From Methylonatrum kenyense (GTDB lineage: Bacteria > Pseudomonadota > Gammaproteobacteria > Nitrococcales > Aquisalimonadaceae): a stretch of DNA of 64,000 nt. The position numbers and the translations under genes were made by a program. Shown piece after piece: positions 25,810-36,537 of this stretch (positions within the stretch are counted from its first letter, which is position 1; every line of letters starts with the position of its first letter). The DNA lies in assembly GCF_023195885.1 (NCBI RefSeq), contig NZ_JALPKO010000003.1, forward strand, positions 62,001 to 126,000, read 5' to 3'. The notes beneath the pieces are model-generated. The model worked only from the letters and a program-made list of their open reading frames with translations, was not told the origin of the DNA and ran no database searches.

Positions 25810-27702
25810 TCAATCGCTGCTCAATGTCTCCCAGCGATCGAAGGCCGCGTCCAGTTCCCGCTCCAGATCCGCCAGTCGCCCGGTCACCGCGTTGATCTCC
25901 GCGACATCCTGCTGGTAGAAGGCTGGATCCGCCAGCTGTTCGCTGAGCTTTTGCTGCTCTGCCTCCAGCGCCTCGATCCGATCCGGCAGCCCGTCAAGCT
26001 CGCGCTGGTCCTTGTAGCTGAGCTTGCGGGTCGTTCGTCCCCCGCCCGTGGCAGCGCCCTTTTCCGGTGGCGCGGCAGGCTTCGCCGGCACCGTTGCCGG
26101 CGGGGTCGGCTCCGGGCGCTGCCGCAACCAGTCGCTGTAACCACCGACATACTCCCGCAAGCGGCCCTGACCCTCGAACACCAGGGAACTGGTCACCACG
26201 TTGTCGAGAAACTCGCGGTCATGGCTGACCAGCAGCACCGTACCGCTGTACTCCACCAGCCGGGCCTCCAGCAGTTCCAGCGTCTCCATGTCCAGGTCAT
26301 TGGTTGGTTCGTCCAGCACCAGCAGGTTCGCTGGACGGCAGAACAGCGCCGCGAGGACCAGGCGGTTGCGTTCGCCGCCGGACAGTGCGGTGACTGGGCC
26401 GCGGCACTGGGCGGGACTGAACAGGAAGTCCTGCAGATAGCTGATCACGTGGCGGCTGACGCCATCCACGGTGACGTTTTCCGAGCCGCCGCTGACGTTG
26501 TCCATGACGCTGAGCGAGGGGTCCAGCGCACTGCGCAACTGATCGGCGTAGGCGATCTCCAGTCTGGTGCCATGACGCACCTCGCCGCTTTGCGGGGCGA
26601 GACGACCCAGCAGGATGCGCAGCAGCGTGGTCTTGCCGCAGCCGTTGGGGCCGATGATGCCGACCTTGTCGCCGCGCAGGACCACGGTGCTGAAACGGTC
26701 GAACAGTGGCTTGCCGTCATAACGCTGGCCGATGTCACGGGCCTCGATGACGAGCCGGCCGCTGCGTGCGGCCGCCTGCATCGTGAAATCGGCACGACCC
26801 TCCACCTGACGGCGTTCGCGGTAGGCCTGGCGCATGGCCTTGAGCGCCCGCACACGCCCCTCGTTCCGGGTCCGCCGGGCCTTGATGCCCTGGCGAATCC
26901 AGGCCTCTTCCTGCTGCAGTTTCTTGTCGAACCGTGCCTGCTGTTCCGATTCGGCATGCAGCGCCTGCTCCTTGCCGCGGAGGTAGGCGGCATAGTTACC
27001 TGGCCAGCTGCTGAGCTTGCCCCGGTCCAGATCCAGGATGCGTGTCGCCAGATGCCGGATCAGTGCGCGGTCATGGGTGATGAACAGTACGGTTCCGGCG
27101 TAGCCGGACAGAAAATCCTCCAGCCAGCCGATGGTCTCGATGTCCAGGTGGTTGGTGGGTTCATCGAGCAGCAGCAGATCAGGTTCGGTGACCAGGGCCT
27201 GGGCCAGCATGACGCGCCGTTTCATGCCGCCGGAGAGATTGCCGAACTCGAGATCCGGCTCCAGCCCCATGCGCGAGAGCACGGTGTCGACCCGCTGCTG
27301 CATGGACCAGCCGTCGCGAGCCTCCAGCTCCTGCTGCACTGTCTCCAGGCGCGACCAGTCCTCGGTATCACCCGATGCCATGGCCGCGGTCAGCGCATGG
27401 TAACGGCTGATCAGCGCGCCGATTTCGCCCAGGCCGTCAGCCACCACCTCCAGAATCCGGCGTCCGCTGGCATCCGGCACCGCCTGCACCAGACGCGCCA
27501 CGCGCAGTCCGTCACGACGCACGATCTGGCCGTCGTCCGGCTGCAGGTCTCCGTTCAGGATCTTGAACAGGGTGGATTTTCCGGCCCCGTTGCGACCGAC
27601 CAGGCAGACGCGTTCACCGGCCTCGATGGCAAAACTGGCCTGGTCAAGGATCGCGTGGCCGCCGTAACTGACAGTTATGTTGTCGCCGCGTAACAGGGCC
27701 AT
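25810..27702 (-). CDS. uup: ABC-F family ATPase Uup
   Basis: A 630-residue soluble ATPase with two ABC domains. Walker A motifs: GRNGAGKST (about residue 38) and GPNGCGKTT (near 345); signatures LSGGMKRRV and LSGGERNRLV; both Walker B sites end in DEPTNDLD or DEPTNHLD. A long charged C-terminal coiled coil (about 545-630) identifies Uup among ABC-F proteins. Uup acts on ribosomes and limits precise excision of transposons in E. coli. ATG 27702 lies 1 bp from the slyX stop, so slyX and uup are cotranscribed. Confidence 0.93.
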   Translation of the reverse strand: MALLRGDNITVSYGGHAILDQASFAIEAGERVCLVGRNGAGKSTLFKILNGDLQPDDGQIVRRDGLRVARLVQAVPDASGRRILEVVADGLGEIGALISRYHALTAAMASGDTEDWSRLETVQQELEARDGWSMQQRVDTVLSRMGLEPDLEFGNLSGGMKRRVMLAQALVTEPDLLLLDEPTNHLDIETIGWLEDFLSGYAGTVLFITHDRALIRHLATRILDLDRGKLSSWPGNYAAYLRGKEQALHAESEQQARFDKKLQQEEAWIRQGIKARRTRNEGRVRALKAMRQAYRERRQVEGRADFTMQAAARSGRLVIEARDIGQRYDGKPLFDRFSTVVLRGDKVGIIGPNGCGKTTLLRILLGRLAPQSGEVRHGTRLEIAYADQLRSALDPSLSVMDNVSGGSENVTVDGVSRHVISYLQDFLFSPAQCRGPVTALSGGERNRLVLAALFCRPANLLVLDEPTNDLDMETLELLEARLVEYSGTVLLVSHDREFLDNVVTSSLVFEGQGRLREYVGGYSDWLRQRPEPTPPATVPAKPAAPPEKGAATGGGRTTRKLSYKDQRELDGLPDRIEALEAEQQKLSEQLADPAFYQQDVAEINAVTGRLADLERELDAAFDRWETLSSD

Positions 27703-27703
27703 G

Positions 27704-27916
27704 TCAGTAGTGGGGCGGCGGTTCGTGGGCCATGGCATCGGCGCCGCCGCTACTGCGTTCCATGTCACGCAGGCGTTTCCGCAACTGCGTGTGCTCCCGC
27801 CGCAGGACCTCGAAGGCGCGGTCCCGTTCCAGCAACACACGGGTGATCTCGTCGAGTCCGGATTCCAGATGGGTCAGACGGATTTCGAGTTCGGTCACGC
27901 GTTCCTCGGTCTTCAT
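27704..27916 (-). CDS. slyX: SlyX-family protein
   Basis: A 70-residue coiled-coil protein: a heptad-rich N-terminal part (RVTELEIRLTHLESGLDEI) and the family-typical C-terminus PPPHY. Function is unknown. It sits between the two ABC-F genes, overlapping the start of the upstream yheS stop region by four bases, so all three form one operon. Confidence 0.92.
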   Translation of the reverse strand: MKTEERVTELEIRLTHLESGLDEITRVLLERDRAFEVLRREHTQLRKRLRDMERSSGGADAMAHEPPPHY

Positions 27917-29826
27917 ATTTCGCCCTCAGCCTGTTCCAGGTGCTGCATGCGCTCCATCCACGCCTGTTCGATCTGCTCCAGGCGTTGCTGGAGCTCGCCC
28001 TGCTGTCGCAGCAGATCCTGCAGCTCCTCAGCGCGCTCGGCATCATACAGGGCGGTGTCGGCGAGTCGCGTATTCAACGCATTCTGCTGTTCGCTGAGTT
28101 TTTGCTGCTCCCGCTCCAGCTTCTGCACCGCCTGCCGCAGTGGTGCCAGCTCCTTGCGACGCTGCGCGGCCTGCTTGCGGCGCTCGCGCCGCTCGCCTGC
28201 GCTTGCCGTTGCCGGAACCTTGCCGGCGTTGGCATTGGCATTGGTCGAGGCGCCGCGGCGCGCATCCGCCAGCCAGCGGGCATAATCGTCGAGATCACCC
28301 TCGAACTCGGTCAGACGGCCCTCGCTGACCAGCAACAGGCGATCGGTAGTAGTCCGCAGCAGGTGGCGGTCATGGGCAATGACCACCAGTGCGCCGTCGA
28401 ACTCCTGCAGGGCGACACTCAGGGCCTGGCGCATGTCCAGATCCAGGTGGTTGGTCGGCTCGTCGAGGAGCAGCAGATTGGGTCGCCGATAGACCAGTAT
28501 GGCCAGCACCAGGCGCGCCTTCTCGCCGCCGGAGAATGGCGCGCAGGCCGTGGTCGCCATATCCCCCTGAAAACCGAAGCCGCCAAGGAAATTCCGTAAC
28601 TCCTGGTCCCGCGCCCTCGGATCCAGCCGTTGCAAATGCAACAGGGGGCTGGCGGCCGGATCCAGTTGCTCGAGCTGATGCTGGGCGAAATAGCCCATCG
28701 CCAGTTGCTGGGCCGGGGTTCGCTCGCCGCCCAGCAGGGGCTGCTCACCGGCCAGCAATCGCATCAAGGTGGTCTTGCCGGCGCCGTTGCGTCCGAGCAG
28801 GCCGATGCGTTCACCCGGCTGCAGGTTCATGTTAAGACCACGCAACAGCGGTTTTTCGCCATAGCCGACGGCCGCATCACGCAGCACCATCAGCGGGCGC
28901 GGCAGGGCCGCCGGTGTGCGGAAGCCGAAGCGGAACGGCGAGTCGATGTGCGCGGCGGCGATGGTTTCCATGCGCTCCAGGGCCTTCAGTCGGCTCTGCG
29001 CCTGACGCGCCTTGGTTGCCTTGGCGCGGAAGCGGCGCACGAAATCCTGCATATGCGCCATCTCGCGCTGCTGCTTCTCGTGCGCGGCCTGCTGCTGGCG
29101 AAGCTGTTCGCCGCGCTGGCGTTCGAACTCGCTGTAATTGCCGCTGTAATCATGCAGGCGCTGGTGTTCAAGATGCAGGATTCGATCGCAGACCGCATCC
29201 AGCACATCCCGGTCGTGGGAGATCAGCAGCAGGGTGCCGGGGTAACCGCGCAGCCAGTCCTGCAGCCAGAGCACCGCATCCAGGTCCAGATGGTTGGTGG
29301 GTTCATCCAGCAGCAGGATATCGGAGCGGCACATCAGCGCCTGGCCCAGGTTGAGGCGCATGCGCCAGCCGCCGGAGAAGTCGGTGACCGGGCGGAACTC
29401 GTCCCCAGGTTCGAAGCCGAGACCATGAATCAACTGCGCGGCCCGCGCCCGGGCACTGTAGCCGCCGATCTGTTCCAGCCGCCCGTGCAGTTCACCGAGC
29501 CGGTTGCCGTCACCGTTCGCCTCGGCATCGGCGATCTGCTGCTCGATCCGGCGCAGCTCGGCATCACCGTCCAGAACGTAGTCCAGCGCGGGTCGGTCAT
29601 CAGCCGGGGTGTGCTGGGCGACATGGGCGAGGACCAGCGAGTCCGGCAGGCTGCAATGGCCCTGATCGGCACTCAGTTCGCCACGGATCAGGGCGAACAG
29701 GCTTGATTTGCCGGTGCCATTGGCGCCCACAAGGCCGACCCGTTCGCCGGCATGGATGGTCACCGTGGCTTCGGCCAGCAGCAATTCGCGTCCGCGACGC
29801 AGTGACAGATCGACCAGATTGAGCAT
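27913..29826 (-). CDS. yheS: ABC-F family ATPase YheS
   Basis: A 637-residue ribosome-associated ATPase with two ABC domains. Walker [10 protein letters not shown] (near residue 36) and GRNGAGKTT; signatures [11 protein letters not shown] and [11 protein letters not shown]; Walker [11 protein letters not shown] twice; the inter-domain arm and a C-terminal coiled coil (about 545-637) fit YheS. ABC-F proteins of this type resolve stalled ribosomes. ATG 29826 is the internal start that gives a normal N-terminus ([11 protein letters not shown]). It is the first gene of the yheS-slyX-uup operon and diverges from recQ. Confidence 0.93.
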   Translation of the reverse strand: MLNLVDLSLRRGRELLLAEATVTIHAGERVGLVGANGTGKSSLFALIRGELSADQGHCSLPDSLVLAHVAQHTPADDRPALDYVLDGDAELRRIEQQIADAEANGDGNRLGELHGRLEQIGGYSARARAAQLIHGLGFEPGDEFRPVTDFSGGWRMRLNLGQALMCRSDILLLDEPTNHLDLDAVLWLQDWLRGYPGTLLLISHDRDVLDAVCDRILHLEHQRLHDYSGNYSEFERQRGEQLRQQQAAHEKQQREMAHMQDFVRRFRAKATKARQAQSRLKALERMETIAAAHIDSPFRFGFRTPAALPRPLMVLRDAAVGYGEKPLLRGLNMNLQPGERIGLLGRNGAGKTTLMRLLAGEQPLLGGERTPAQQLAMGYFAQHQLEQLDPAASPLLHLQRLDPRARDQELRNFLGGFGFQGDMATTACAPFSGGEKARLVLAILVYRRPNLLLLDEPTNHLDLDMRQALSVALQEFDGALVVIAHDRHLLRTTTDRLLLVSEGRLTEFEGDLDDYARWLADARRGASTNANANAGKVPATASAGERRERRKQAAQRRKELAPLRQAVQKLEREQQKLSEQQNALNTRLADTALYDAERAEELQDLLRQQGELQQRLEQIEQAWMERMQHLEQAEGEI

Positions 29827-29894
29827 GGCGCGGAGTCTACCAGTGGCGGGCCGACGGTGGGACGGTTGACGTGCAAGCGGTATCCTCTGGCGGC

Positions 29895-32090
29895 ATGAGT
29901 GATCAACCTGGATATCCGCCGTCGGAGGTTGCCACCGCACGCGGGGCTGCAAGCCCGTTGTCGGTCGCCGAGGGGCCGGACCCGCGGGAGGTGCTGCACC
30001 GGGTATTCGGCTATCGGGATTTCCGGCCGCTGCAGGGTGAGATAGTGGCCAGCCTGCTGCAGGGACGAGACGCCCTGGTGGTCATGCCTACCGGTGGCGG
30101 CAAGTCGCTCTGTTATCAGATACCGGCGCTGGTCCGGGACGGCACCACTATCGTGGTCTCGCCGCTGATCGCGCTGATGCAGGATCAGGTGGATGGCCTG
30201 GTGCAGGCCGGCGTTCGTGCCGCAGCGCTGAACTCGAGCATGCCGCCGGAGACCCAGCGGGGCATCGAGTCGGCCCTGCGCGCCGGCGAACTGGATCTGT
30301 TGTACATGGCACCGGAACGGCTCCTGACCGGACGGACCCTGGAGTTGCTTGGCGGGGTGCCGCTGTCACTGATTGCCATTGACGAGGCCCATTGCGTCTC
30401 GCAATGGGGCCACGATTTCCGGCCCGAGTACCTGAAGCTGGCGACGTTGGCGGAGAGGTTTCCCGGTGTGCCGAGGGTGGCACTCACGGCGACCGCGGAC
30501 AGGCGTACCCGCGACGAGATCGCGCAGCGGCTCGCGCTGCGTGAGCCGGCCTGGTTTCTCGCCGGCTTCGACCGGCCGAACATCCATTACGCGGTGCAGG
30601 AGAAGAACAACCCCCGCGAGCAGTTGCTGCGCTTCATCCGCAGCCGGCATGCCGGCAACGCCGGCATCGTCTATTGCATGAGCCGCAAACGCGTCGACGA
30701 GACCGCGGCAGCGCTGGATGCCGCCGGCATTCAGGCGCTGCCCTATCATGCAGGGCTGGCTGCGGAGACCCGAGAGCATCATCAACAACGCTTCCTGGCC
30801 GAGGAAGGGCTGGTCATGGTCGCAACCATCGCCTTCGGCATGGGGATCGACAAGCCCAACGTCCGCTTCGTTGCCCATCTGGATCTGCCGCGCAGCCTGG
30901 AAGCCTATTATCAGGAAACCGGCCGCGCCGGCCGTGACGGTCTGCCGGCTGACGCCTGGATGGTCTATGGCTTCCAGGACGTGATCATGCTGCGGCAGAT
31001 GCTGCAAGGCTCTACCGCCGAGGAAAACCAGAAACGCATCGAGGCCGGCAAACTGGAGGCCATGCTCGGTTTTTGTGAAATCACCGCCTGCCGGCGGCAG
31101 CACCTGCTGGCCTATTTCGGTGATTCCCTGGCCGAGCCCTGCGGCAACTGCGATACCTGCCTCGACCCGCCCAGGACCTGGGATGCCACCGAGGCCGCAC
31201 GCAAGGCCCTGTCCTGCGCCTATCGCACGGGTCAGCGGTACGGCGTGAACTACCTGATCGACGTGCTCACCGGCAAGACCACCGAGCGCATCCGCGACCA
31301 GCGGCACGATCGGCTCAGCACCTTCGGTATCGGACGCGAACTGGACGCGCGCGGCTGGCGCTCGGTGTTCCGGCAGCTCGTGGCGCGCGGTCTGCTCACC
31401 GTCGATGCCGAAGGCCATGGCTCGCTGCGCCTGACCGACCAGTGCCGGCCGGTGTTGCGCGGTGAGCAGCCGCTGGAGTTGCGCGAGGATCGACGTTGGC
31501 GGGGTGGACGCCGCGACCGTGAGCGCGGCGTGGTCGATGCCCGCAGCCAGCAACTCTGGGATGCGCTGCGGGCCTGCCGGAAGCAACTGGCGGACACACA
31601 GGGCGTGCCCCCATACCGCATTTTCCACGATGCCACCCTGATGGAAATGCTCGCTGCCAGGCCCCGCAACGAAACCGAGCTGGCTGCGATCAGTGGTGTC
31701 GGCGAGACCAAGCTCGCCCACTACGGTGCCGCATTTCTGGAAGTGCTCGCAGCGCATGACGGTGAACGCGGCGGAAACTCGGCGACGATCGAGCAGACCC
31801 GGCAGTTGTTTTCGGTTGGTATGGACGCGACGGCAATCGCCCGCCGGCGCGGCTTGGCGACCGCGACCATCTACCAGCATCTGGCGACGCTGGTTCGGCG
31901 CGGCGAGATTACCGTGACGGATGCCACTGGACTCAGTGCGCAGCGGCTTGATCCGATCCGCGATCAGCTGCTGGCGGATGATGGCGAGACCAGGGGGCGT
32001 CTGAAGCGGGCCTATGAGGCCCTGGGTGGCGAGGTCGACTACGGCATTCTGCGTTGTGTTTCGGCCGATCTGGAGCGTCTGTCGGACTGA
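29895..32090 (+). CDS. recQ: ATP-dependent DNA helicase RecQ with HTH C-terminus
   Basis: A 731-residue helicase for recombination and repair. Helicase motifs are complete: GGGKSLCYQ (Walker A, near residue 66), [14 protein letters not shown] (motif II), and [15 protein letters not shown] (motif V region). The zinc-binding RQC part contains CRRQHLL and CGNCDTC. An HRDC domain follows ([14 protein letters not shown] to LEVLAAH, about 540-620) and then a helix-turn-helix domain (about 625-730) found in some RecQ proteins. ATG 29895 is the start; its 3' end overlaps the convergent lipoprotein gene by 52 bp. Confidence 0.96.
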   Translation: MSDQPGYPPSEVATARGAASPLSVAEGPDPREVLHRVFGYRDFRPLQGEIVASLLQGRDALVVMPTGGGKSLCYQIPALVRDGTTIVVSPLIALMQDQVDGLVQAGVRAAALNSSMPPETQRGIESALRAGELDLLYMAPERLLTGRTLELLGGVPLSLIAIDEAHCVSQWGHDFRPEYLKLATLAERFPGVPRVALTATADRRTRDEIAQRLALREPAWFLAGFDRPNIHYAVQEKNNPREQLLRFIRSRHAGNAGIVYCMSRKRVDETAAALDAAGIQALPYHAGLAAETREHHQQRFLAEEGLVMVATIAFGMGIDKPNVRFVAHLDLPRSLEAYYQETGRAGRDGLPADAWMVYGFQDVIMLRQMLQGSTAEENQKRIEAGKLEAMLGFCEITACRRQHLLAYFGDSLAEPCGNCDTCLDPPRTWDATEAARKALSCAYRTGQRYGVNYLIDVLTGKTTERIRDQRHDRLSTFGIGRELDARGWRSVFRQLVARGLLTVDAEGHGSLRLTDQCRPVLRGEQPLELREDRRWRGGRRDRERGVVDARSQQLWDALRACRKQLADTQGVPPYRIFHDATLMEMLAARPRNETELAAISGVGETKLAHYGAAFLEVLAAHDGERGGNSATIEQTRQLFSVGMDATAIARRRGLATATIYQHLATLVRRGEITVTDATGLSAQRLDPIRDQLLADDGETRGRLKRAYEALGGEVDYGILRCVSADLERLSD

Positions 32091-32722
32091 TCCCGTTCCC
32101 TCATGTCGACATCGTCCAGGGTTGCCGTGAGTCGCTCGGAAAGCTGACGAACCACTGCCTCCAGTGCCCTGTTGGCCGCGGCTACGCCGCCTTTTGGGTC
32201 GTCTGATTCGGCGGGCTCGGTATGCACGATGCGCTCGCTGAGCAGGATGTCCCGCCCGCGGCGATCCAGCAGCCGCACACGCAGATCCAGACGGATCTCG
32301 CTGGGTTGCTGACGGAAATCCTGCTCCAGTCTCGCCAGTTCAACGTCCAGGCGGAAGCGCGTGGCGATACCGGCGGTGGCGTCGACCACATGCTCGAATG
32401 GACCCAGCGCCTGCAGGCCGTCGATCAGGGCCGGGTGCATCATGCGTGCAGGGCGGTCGGTCCAGCGGTTGAGCGCGAAATATTCCAGTTCGTGATCTGA
32501 ACGGCGATAGGCCATGGCACTGGTGTCATAGCCCGGTTGCACGTCCAGCCGGGACACGCTGAGACTGCCCTGGCGGGAATCGCGCTGCGTCGTCTGCAGA
32601 TCGTCCAGCACCAGCTGGTAGGTGCGTTGATGTTCGTCGCTGCGCTGCATCAGCGTGCAGCCGCCGAGGGCCAGACTGCCGATCAGCAGCAGAACAATGC
32701 TCAGGCGTCGATCCATCCTCAT
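32039..32722 (-). CDS. ABC-type transport auxiliary lipoprotein (MCE system)
   Basis: A 227-residue outer-membrane-type lipoprotein with signal [11 protein letters not shown] and a cysteine at about residue 22. The rest matches the auxiliary lipoproteins of MCE transporters (PqiC type), with the conserved [15 protein letters not shown] segment. It is the last gene of the minus-strand operon permease-ATPase-MCE-lipoprotein, and its start overlaps the MCE stop by four bases. Its C-terminus lies inside the end of recQ, giving 52 bp of shared sequence read on both strands. Confidence 0.88.
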   Translation of the reverse strand: MRMDRRLSIVLLLIGSLALGGCTLMQRSDEHQRTYQLVLDDLQTTQRDSRQGSLSVSRLDVQPGYDTSAMAYRRSDHELEYFALNRWTDRPARMMHPALIDGLQALGPFEHVVDATAGIATRFRLDVELARLEQDFRQQPSEIRLDLRVRLLDRRGRDILLSERIVHTEPAESDDPKGGVAAANRALEAVVRQLSERLTATLDDVDMRERDQSDRRSRSAETQRRMP

Positions 32723-33657
32723 TCCTCGCCGGGTCCGGCCGGCCGCCGCGGTCGGCCGTACAACAGCACGCTCGGGTTTTCTGCCAGTTCCTCGGTCAGC
32801 GAACCCATGCCGTCGGCCAGGCTTTCCAGCTCCCGCAGCAACGCAGCGAGCTGGGGCAGGGTGGTCGCGGTAATGTCCTGCAGGCTGTCCGAGCCCTCCC
32901 GGGTTGCCAGGCCAATGTCCTCGCCGGCTCGAGCGATGACCTGGGCGGTCTCCTCGACCCCGGCCAGGGTGCGATTGAACTGCTGCATTGTCTTGGGCAA
33001 TTCGGTGCTGATTTCGCGACTGAGTCGGCTGCCGTCCTCCATCATCACGGCGCCGCGTTCCATCATGCGGTCAATCTTCTCGGTGCTGTCCGCCAGTTGA
33101 CGGCTCATGCGCTCCACATGGCTCAAAGTCGCGGTGAGTTGCTCGAGGTTGTCGTCCTCCAGCAGCTTCTCCACCTGGCTGCTGATCCGGTCCAGCGAGC
33201 CCAGGCCCTCCTGCAGGGCGGCTTCCAGTTGCACCATCAGCGACGGTGTGGTGTCGAGCACCGGATAGGGCTCACCCTCCGGCGTGTATGGAGGGGGCGC
33301 ATCGGGCGAGCCCCCGGTCAGCTCCAGATGGGCAACGCCGGTCAGGCCCTGGCTGTTGAGCCGCGCCTTGGTGTCCGCACGCAACGGCGTGTCGGTGGCG
33401 ATGTCGACGGTGACTCGGACGCGGTCCGGTCGTTCCTCGTCAAGACTGATGCGACGCACCTGGCCCACATTGACACCCCGGTAACGGACCGTCGCGTTGG
33501 GACTCAGACCGGTGACGGATTCGGTGGCGAATACCGTATAGCGGGCGTATTCCCGGCCGCTGATGTCGGCGCTCAGCCAGAGCCCGGCGGCCAGCACCGC
33601 GGCAGACAGGATAATGACGAAAAGGCCGACAACGGCGTAACCGACGCGGGTTTGCAT
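32719..33657 (-). CDS. MlaD/MCE-domain periplasmic protein
   Basis: A 312-residue protein with one N-terminal membrane anchor (about 8-30) and one MlaD/MCE domain (about 38-115: VTGLSPNATVRYRGVNVGQVRRI). The rest is a long helical region (about 150-300), typical of needle-like or PqiB-type extended MCE proteins. It should form a hexameric ring that passes lipids across the periplasm. It is coupled to the ATPase gene by TGATG. Operon layout fits an outer-membrane lipid-asymmetry or lipid-import system. Confidence 0.93.
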   Translation of the reverse strand: MQTRVGYAVVGLFVIILSAAVLAAGLWLSADISGREYARYTVFATESVTGLSPNATVRYRGVNVGQVRRISLDEERPDRVRVTVDIATDTPLRADTKARLNSQGLTGVAHLELTGGSPDAPPPYTPEGEPYPVLDTTPSLMVQLEAALQEGLGSLDRISSQVEKLLEDDNLEQLTATLSHVERMSRQLADSTEKIDRMMERGAVMMEDGSRLSREISTELPKTMQQFNRTLAGVEETAQVIARAGEDIGLATREGSDSLQDITATTLPQLAALLRELESLADGMGSLTEELAENPSVLLYGRPRRPAGPGEE

Positions 33658-34421
33658 CAGTGTGCTCTCCTGTCCTGGGTACGGGCACTGCTGAAGTAGC
33701 GCTGAATGTCAGTCTGCGGAGACTTGACCAGTTCGGCAACCGGTGCCACGGCAACAACCCGTTTCTCGGCCAGGAACGCAACGCGGTCGGTGGCCTGCCA
33801 CAGGGTATCCGGATCATGCGTGATCATCACCACGGTCAGACCCAGCAATTCCTTCAATTCCATCACCAGTTCGTCGAATGCGGCGGCACCCACCGGGTCG
33901 AGCCCGGAGGTGGGCTCGTCAAGGAAAACGATTTCCGGATCCAGTGCCAGCGCGCGCGCCAGGGCAGCGCGTTTGACCATGCCGCCACTGAGTTCGTTCG
34001 GGTATTTGCCGGCCGCCGCCGAAGGCAGTCCGGCCATGCGAATACGCAACATGGCCAGTTCCTGAATCGTCGCCCGGGCCAGTCGGCTGTGCTCCAGCAA
34101 CGGCAGCATGACGTTCTCCAGCACGGTCATGGCCGTGAACAGGGCCCCGTGCTGGAACAGCACACCGACTCGCTCCCGGATCCAGCGCAGGTCCCTTGCC
34201 CTCGGTCGCGTGCAATCCCGGCCCAGCAGTTCGATGCGCCCCACCCGCGGCGCATCGAGCAGGATCATCTGTCGCAGCAGCACGGTCTTGCCGGTACCGC
34301 TGCCGCCGACAATCGCCAGGATCTCGCCCCGATGGACGTCGAGGTCCAGCTGATCGTGCACCACAGTGTCGCCGAACTGGGTGCGCAGACCCTGGACCCG
34401 AATGATTGGCGGCTCAGACAT
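33657..34421 (-). CDS. MCE-type ABC transporter ATP-binding protein (MlaF-like)
   Basis: A 254-residue ATPase. Walker A is GGSGTGKTV, signature LSGGMVKRAALARAL, Walker B EIVFLDEPTSGLDP; the final extension NSARTQDRR after RYFSS is typical of MlaF-like proteins. It follows the permease gene by five bases in the operon permease, ATPase, MCE, lipoprotein. It powers lipid movement through the MCE ring. Confidence 0.94.
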   Translation of the reverse strand: MSEPPIIRVQGLRTQFGDTVVHDQLDLDVHRGEILAIVGGSGTGKTVLLRQMILLDAPRVGRIELLGRDCTRPRARDLRWIRERVGVLFQHGALFTAMTVLENVMLPLLEHSRLARATIQELAMLRIRMAGLPSAAAGKYPNELSGGMVKRAALARALALDPEIVFLDEPTSGLDPVGAAAFDELVMELKELLGLTVVMITHDPDTLWQATDRVAFLAEKRVVAVAPVAELVKSPQTDIQRYFSSARTQDRRAH

Positions 34422-34426
34422 GGCGG

Positions 34427-35536
34427 CTACAACCCCAGCAGGTTGAAGATGACCGAGAACGCGGCGTCGGCAACGATCACCAGGAAGATGCTCTGCACCA
34501 CGCTCCGTGTCGTGGCCTTGCCCACCGCCTCGGTGCTGCCCTGGACCGCGAAGCCGTGGTGGCAGCTCACCGCCACGATGATGGCAGCAAACACCGGCGC
34601 CTTGATAATGCCGACCCAGAAGCTGCTGGGCGCGATCGCCTCCGGCATGCGGTTCAGGAAATCGGTGAAGCTGACATCGAACATGGTATGCGCCACCACC
34701 ATGCCGCCGAGGATGCCGAGGACATCGGCAAACATGGTCAGCAGCGGCATCGCGATCAGCAGGGCCAGGAGTTTCGGCAGCGCCAGGATCTCCAGCGGAC
34801 CGATTCCCAGGGTCCGCAGGGCATCGGTTTCCTCGGTGATCCGCATCGTGCCGATCTGCGCCGCGTAGGCGGAGCCGGTGCGGCCGGCGACGATGATCGC
34901 GGTCATCAGCGGTGCCATCTCGCGCAGCATGGTGATGGTCAGCAGGTCCACGATCAGGATGTTGGCGCCGTACTGCTCCAGCGGCGTGCCGCCCTGATAG
35001 GCGATCACGACGCCGGTCAGAAAGGAGAGCAGGCCGAGGATGGGAAGCGCATGCACCCCGGCCTGCTGGACTTCGCCCACCACCTGCTTCCAGCGGACGC
35101 CGAACGGCCGCAGTAGGCGGGGCAGGGCATCGCTGGCGAATTCGCCAAGAAAGGCAAGGAAAGCGACTGTCTGGGCCAGCACGTCCATCGTGGCCTTGCC
35201 CAGGGATGCCAGCGGACCGTAGCGTACCGGCCGCGGCGGTGGTTCCGGTTCACGGTGCTCCTCGACCAGCTTCAATAGCGCCGCGTGCCGCGCTTGCAGG
35301 CCGTCGAACGCGGGCTTGCCCGGCAGCTGGTCCTGCAGTTCCAGCAGCAGCATGGCGCCGGCCGTGTCCAGGCGGCGGATTGAGGACACGTCCAGCGTCC
35401 ACTGCCGTCGTTGGTCACGGCGGCCGAGACGGGCCAGTCCACGGCGCAGGTGTTCCAGGCTCCAGTCGCCCTCGCAGCGTATGATCGACGCGTCGCTGTC
35501 TCTGGTTATCCGGGCAGGCAGAACGGGTTCGGGCAC
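34427..35536 (-). CDS. MCE-type ABC permease with N-terminal STAS domain (MlaE-like)
   Basis: A 369-residue protein. The first about 100 residues form a STAS-like domain (LDVSSIRRLDTAGAMLLLEL), and the rest is an MlaE-type permease with five membrane segments and the motif GGTPLEQYGANILIVDLLTI. The start is GTG 35536, with GAGAGG upstream. STAS domains regulate MlaE-like permeases (MlaB is a separate STAS protein in E. coli), so the fusion saves an mlaB gene. It heads the minus-strand operon. Confidence 0.93.
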   Translation of the reverse strand: MPEPVLPARITRDSDASIIRCEGDWSLEHLRRGLARLGRRDQRRQWTLDVSSIRRLDTAGAMLLLELQDQLPGKPAFDGLQARHAALLKLVEEHREPEPPPRPVRYGPLASLGKATMDVLAQTVAFLAFLGEFASDALPRLLRPFGVRWKQVVGEVQQAGVHALPILGLLSFLTGVVIAYQGGTPLEQYGANILIVDLLTITMLREMAPLMTAIIVAGRTGSAYAAQIGTMRITEETDALRTLGIGPLEILALPKLLALLIAMPLLTMFADVLGILGGMVVAHTMFDVSFTDFLNRMPEAIAPSSFWVGIIKAPVFAAIIVAVSCHHGFAVQGSTEAVGKATTRSVVQSIFLVIVADAAFSVIFNLLGL

Positions 35537-35626
35537 TGCTATCCTCTCGGGCTGGAGTAACGCCAGATTGGCAAACTAGCACACCGCAGGTGCAGCAAGC
35601 GTGCGGCACGGTGCGGCCCGGGAAGC

Positions 35627-36481
35627 ATGCAAGGACCTCATTCAAAAATCGATCTGCATTGCCATTCGCGCGCCTCGGACGGACAGCTTACGCCGGCCGA
35701 GGTGGTTGCGCGCGCGGCTGCCAACGGCGTGCGCGTGCTCGCGCTGACGGATCATGACACCCTTGCCGGTGTTGCCGAGGCCGCGGCCGAAGCCGATCGG
35801 CGGGGAATGCACCTGGTTCCTGCGGTGGAGTGCTCCTGTGCCTGGCAGGGCCGCGAGTTGCATATCGTCGGCCTGGGGGTGAACCCGGCGGCGGCGGGGC
35901 TGCAGGCGCAACTGTGGCAGGCGCGTGACGCCCGCTGGCGGCGTATGCGGCGCATTGCGGACAAGCTGGAGGCCAGGCGGATAAACGAGGTTTTCGACAA
36001 GGTCTGCGCCGCGGTTGGGGACGGCATGCCGACCCGGGCCCATGTTGCCCGGGTCCTGCATGCGGCGGGCCATGTGCAGTCGGTGCAGCAGGCGTTCGAT
36101 CGATATCTCGGACGCGGCAAACCGGCCTGGACCCGCGTGGAATGGCCGACCATGGAGGACTGCGTCGCTGCCATCCGTGATGCAGGTGGTCAGGCGGTGC
36201 TGGCGCATCCGCTGGCCTACGGGATGACCGGTGCCTGGTTGCGACGGACATTGGCGGCATTCCGGGACGCCGGCGGCGAGGCCGTGGAGGTGGTCTGCGG
36301 CAGCAGCGACAAGCAGGCCGTGCTGACCGCGACCGGCCAGGCATTGCGTGCGGGCCTGAAGGGGTCGGTCGGCTCGGACTTCCACAGTCCGGAGAATCCG
36401 TGGATCGAACTGGGTCGGTTGCGGTCCTTACCGCCGGCCGTGCCCCCCGTCTGGCAGGACTGGCCGCTGCCGCTCGAGTGA
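35627..36481 (+). CDS. rnm: PHP-domain 5'-3' RNase AM (TrpH family)
   Basis: A 284-residue metal-dependent phosphoesterase. PHP motifs are complete: IDLHCHSRASDG, ALTDHDTLAG, VPAVECSCAW and GSDFHSP. The family (YciV/TrpH, RNase AM) trims 5' ends of rRNA and degrades short RNA and 3',5'-bisphosphates. It diverges from the MCE operon. The downstream DUF2750 gene follows after about 55 bp and may be cotranscribed. Confidence 0.93.
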   Translation: MQGPHSKIDLHCHSRASDGQLTPAEVVARAAANGVRVLALTDHDTLAGVAEAAAEADRRGMHLVPAVECSCAWQGRELHIVGLGVNPAAAGLQAQLWQARDARWRRMRRIADKLEARRINEVFDKVCAAVGDGMPTRAHVARVLHAAGHVQSVQQAFDRYLGRGKPAWTRVEWPTMEDCVAAIRDAGGQAVLAHPLAYGMTGAWLRRTLAAFRDAGGEAVEVVCGSSDKQAVLTATGQALRAGLKGSVGSDFHSPENPWIELGRLRSLPPAVPPVWQDWPLPLE

Positions 36482-36537
36482 CGGAGCCATCGGCCTTCGG
36501 CCCGATGTGCCTTCCGGTTTCGATGGAGGATGCAGAC

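Noticed and set aside
25606-27693. Long open frame of 695 codons on the plus strand
   Set aside because: It runs opposite uup and is a shadow; uup has all ABC-F motifs.
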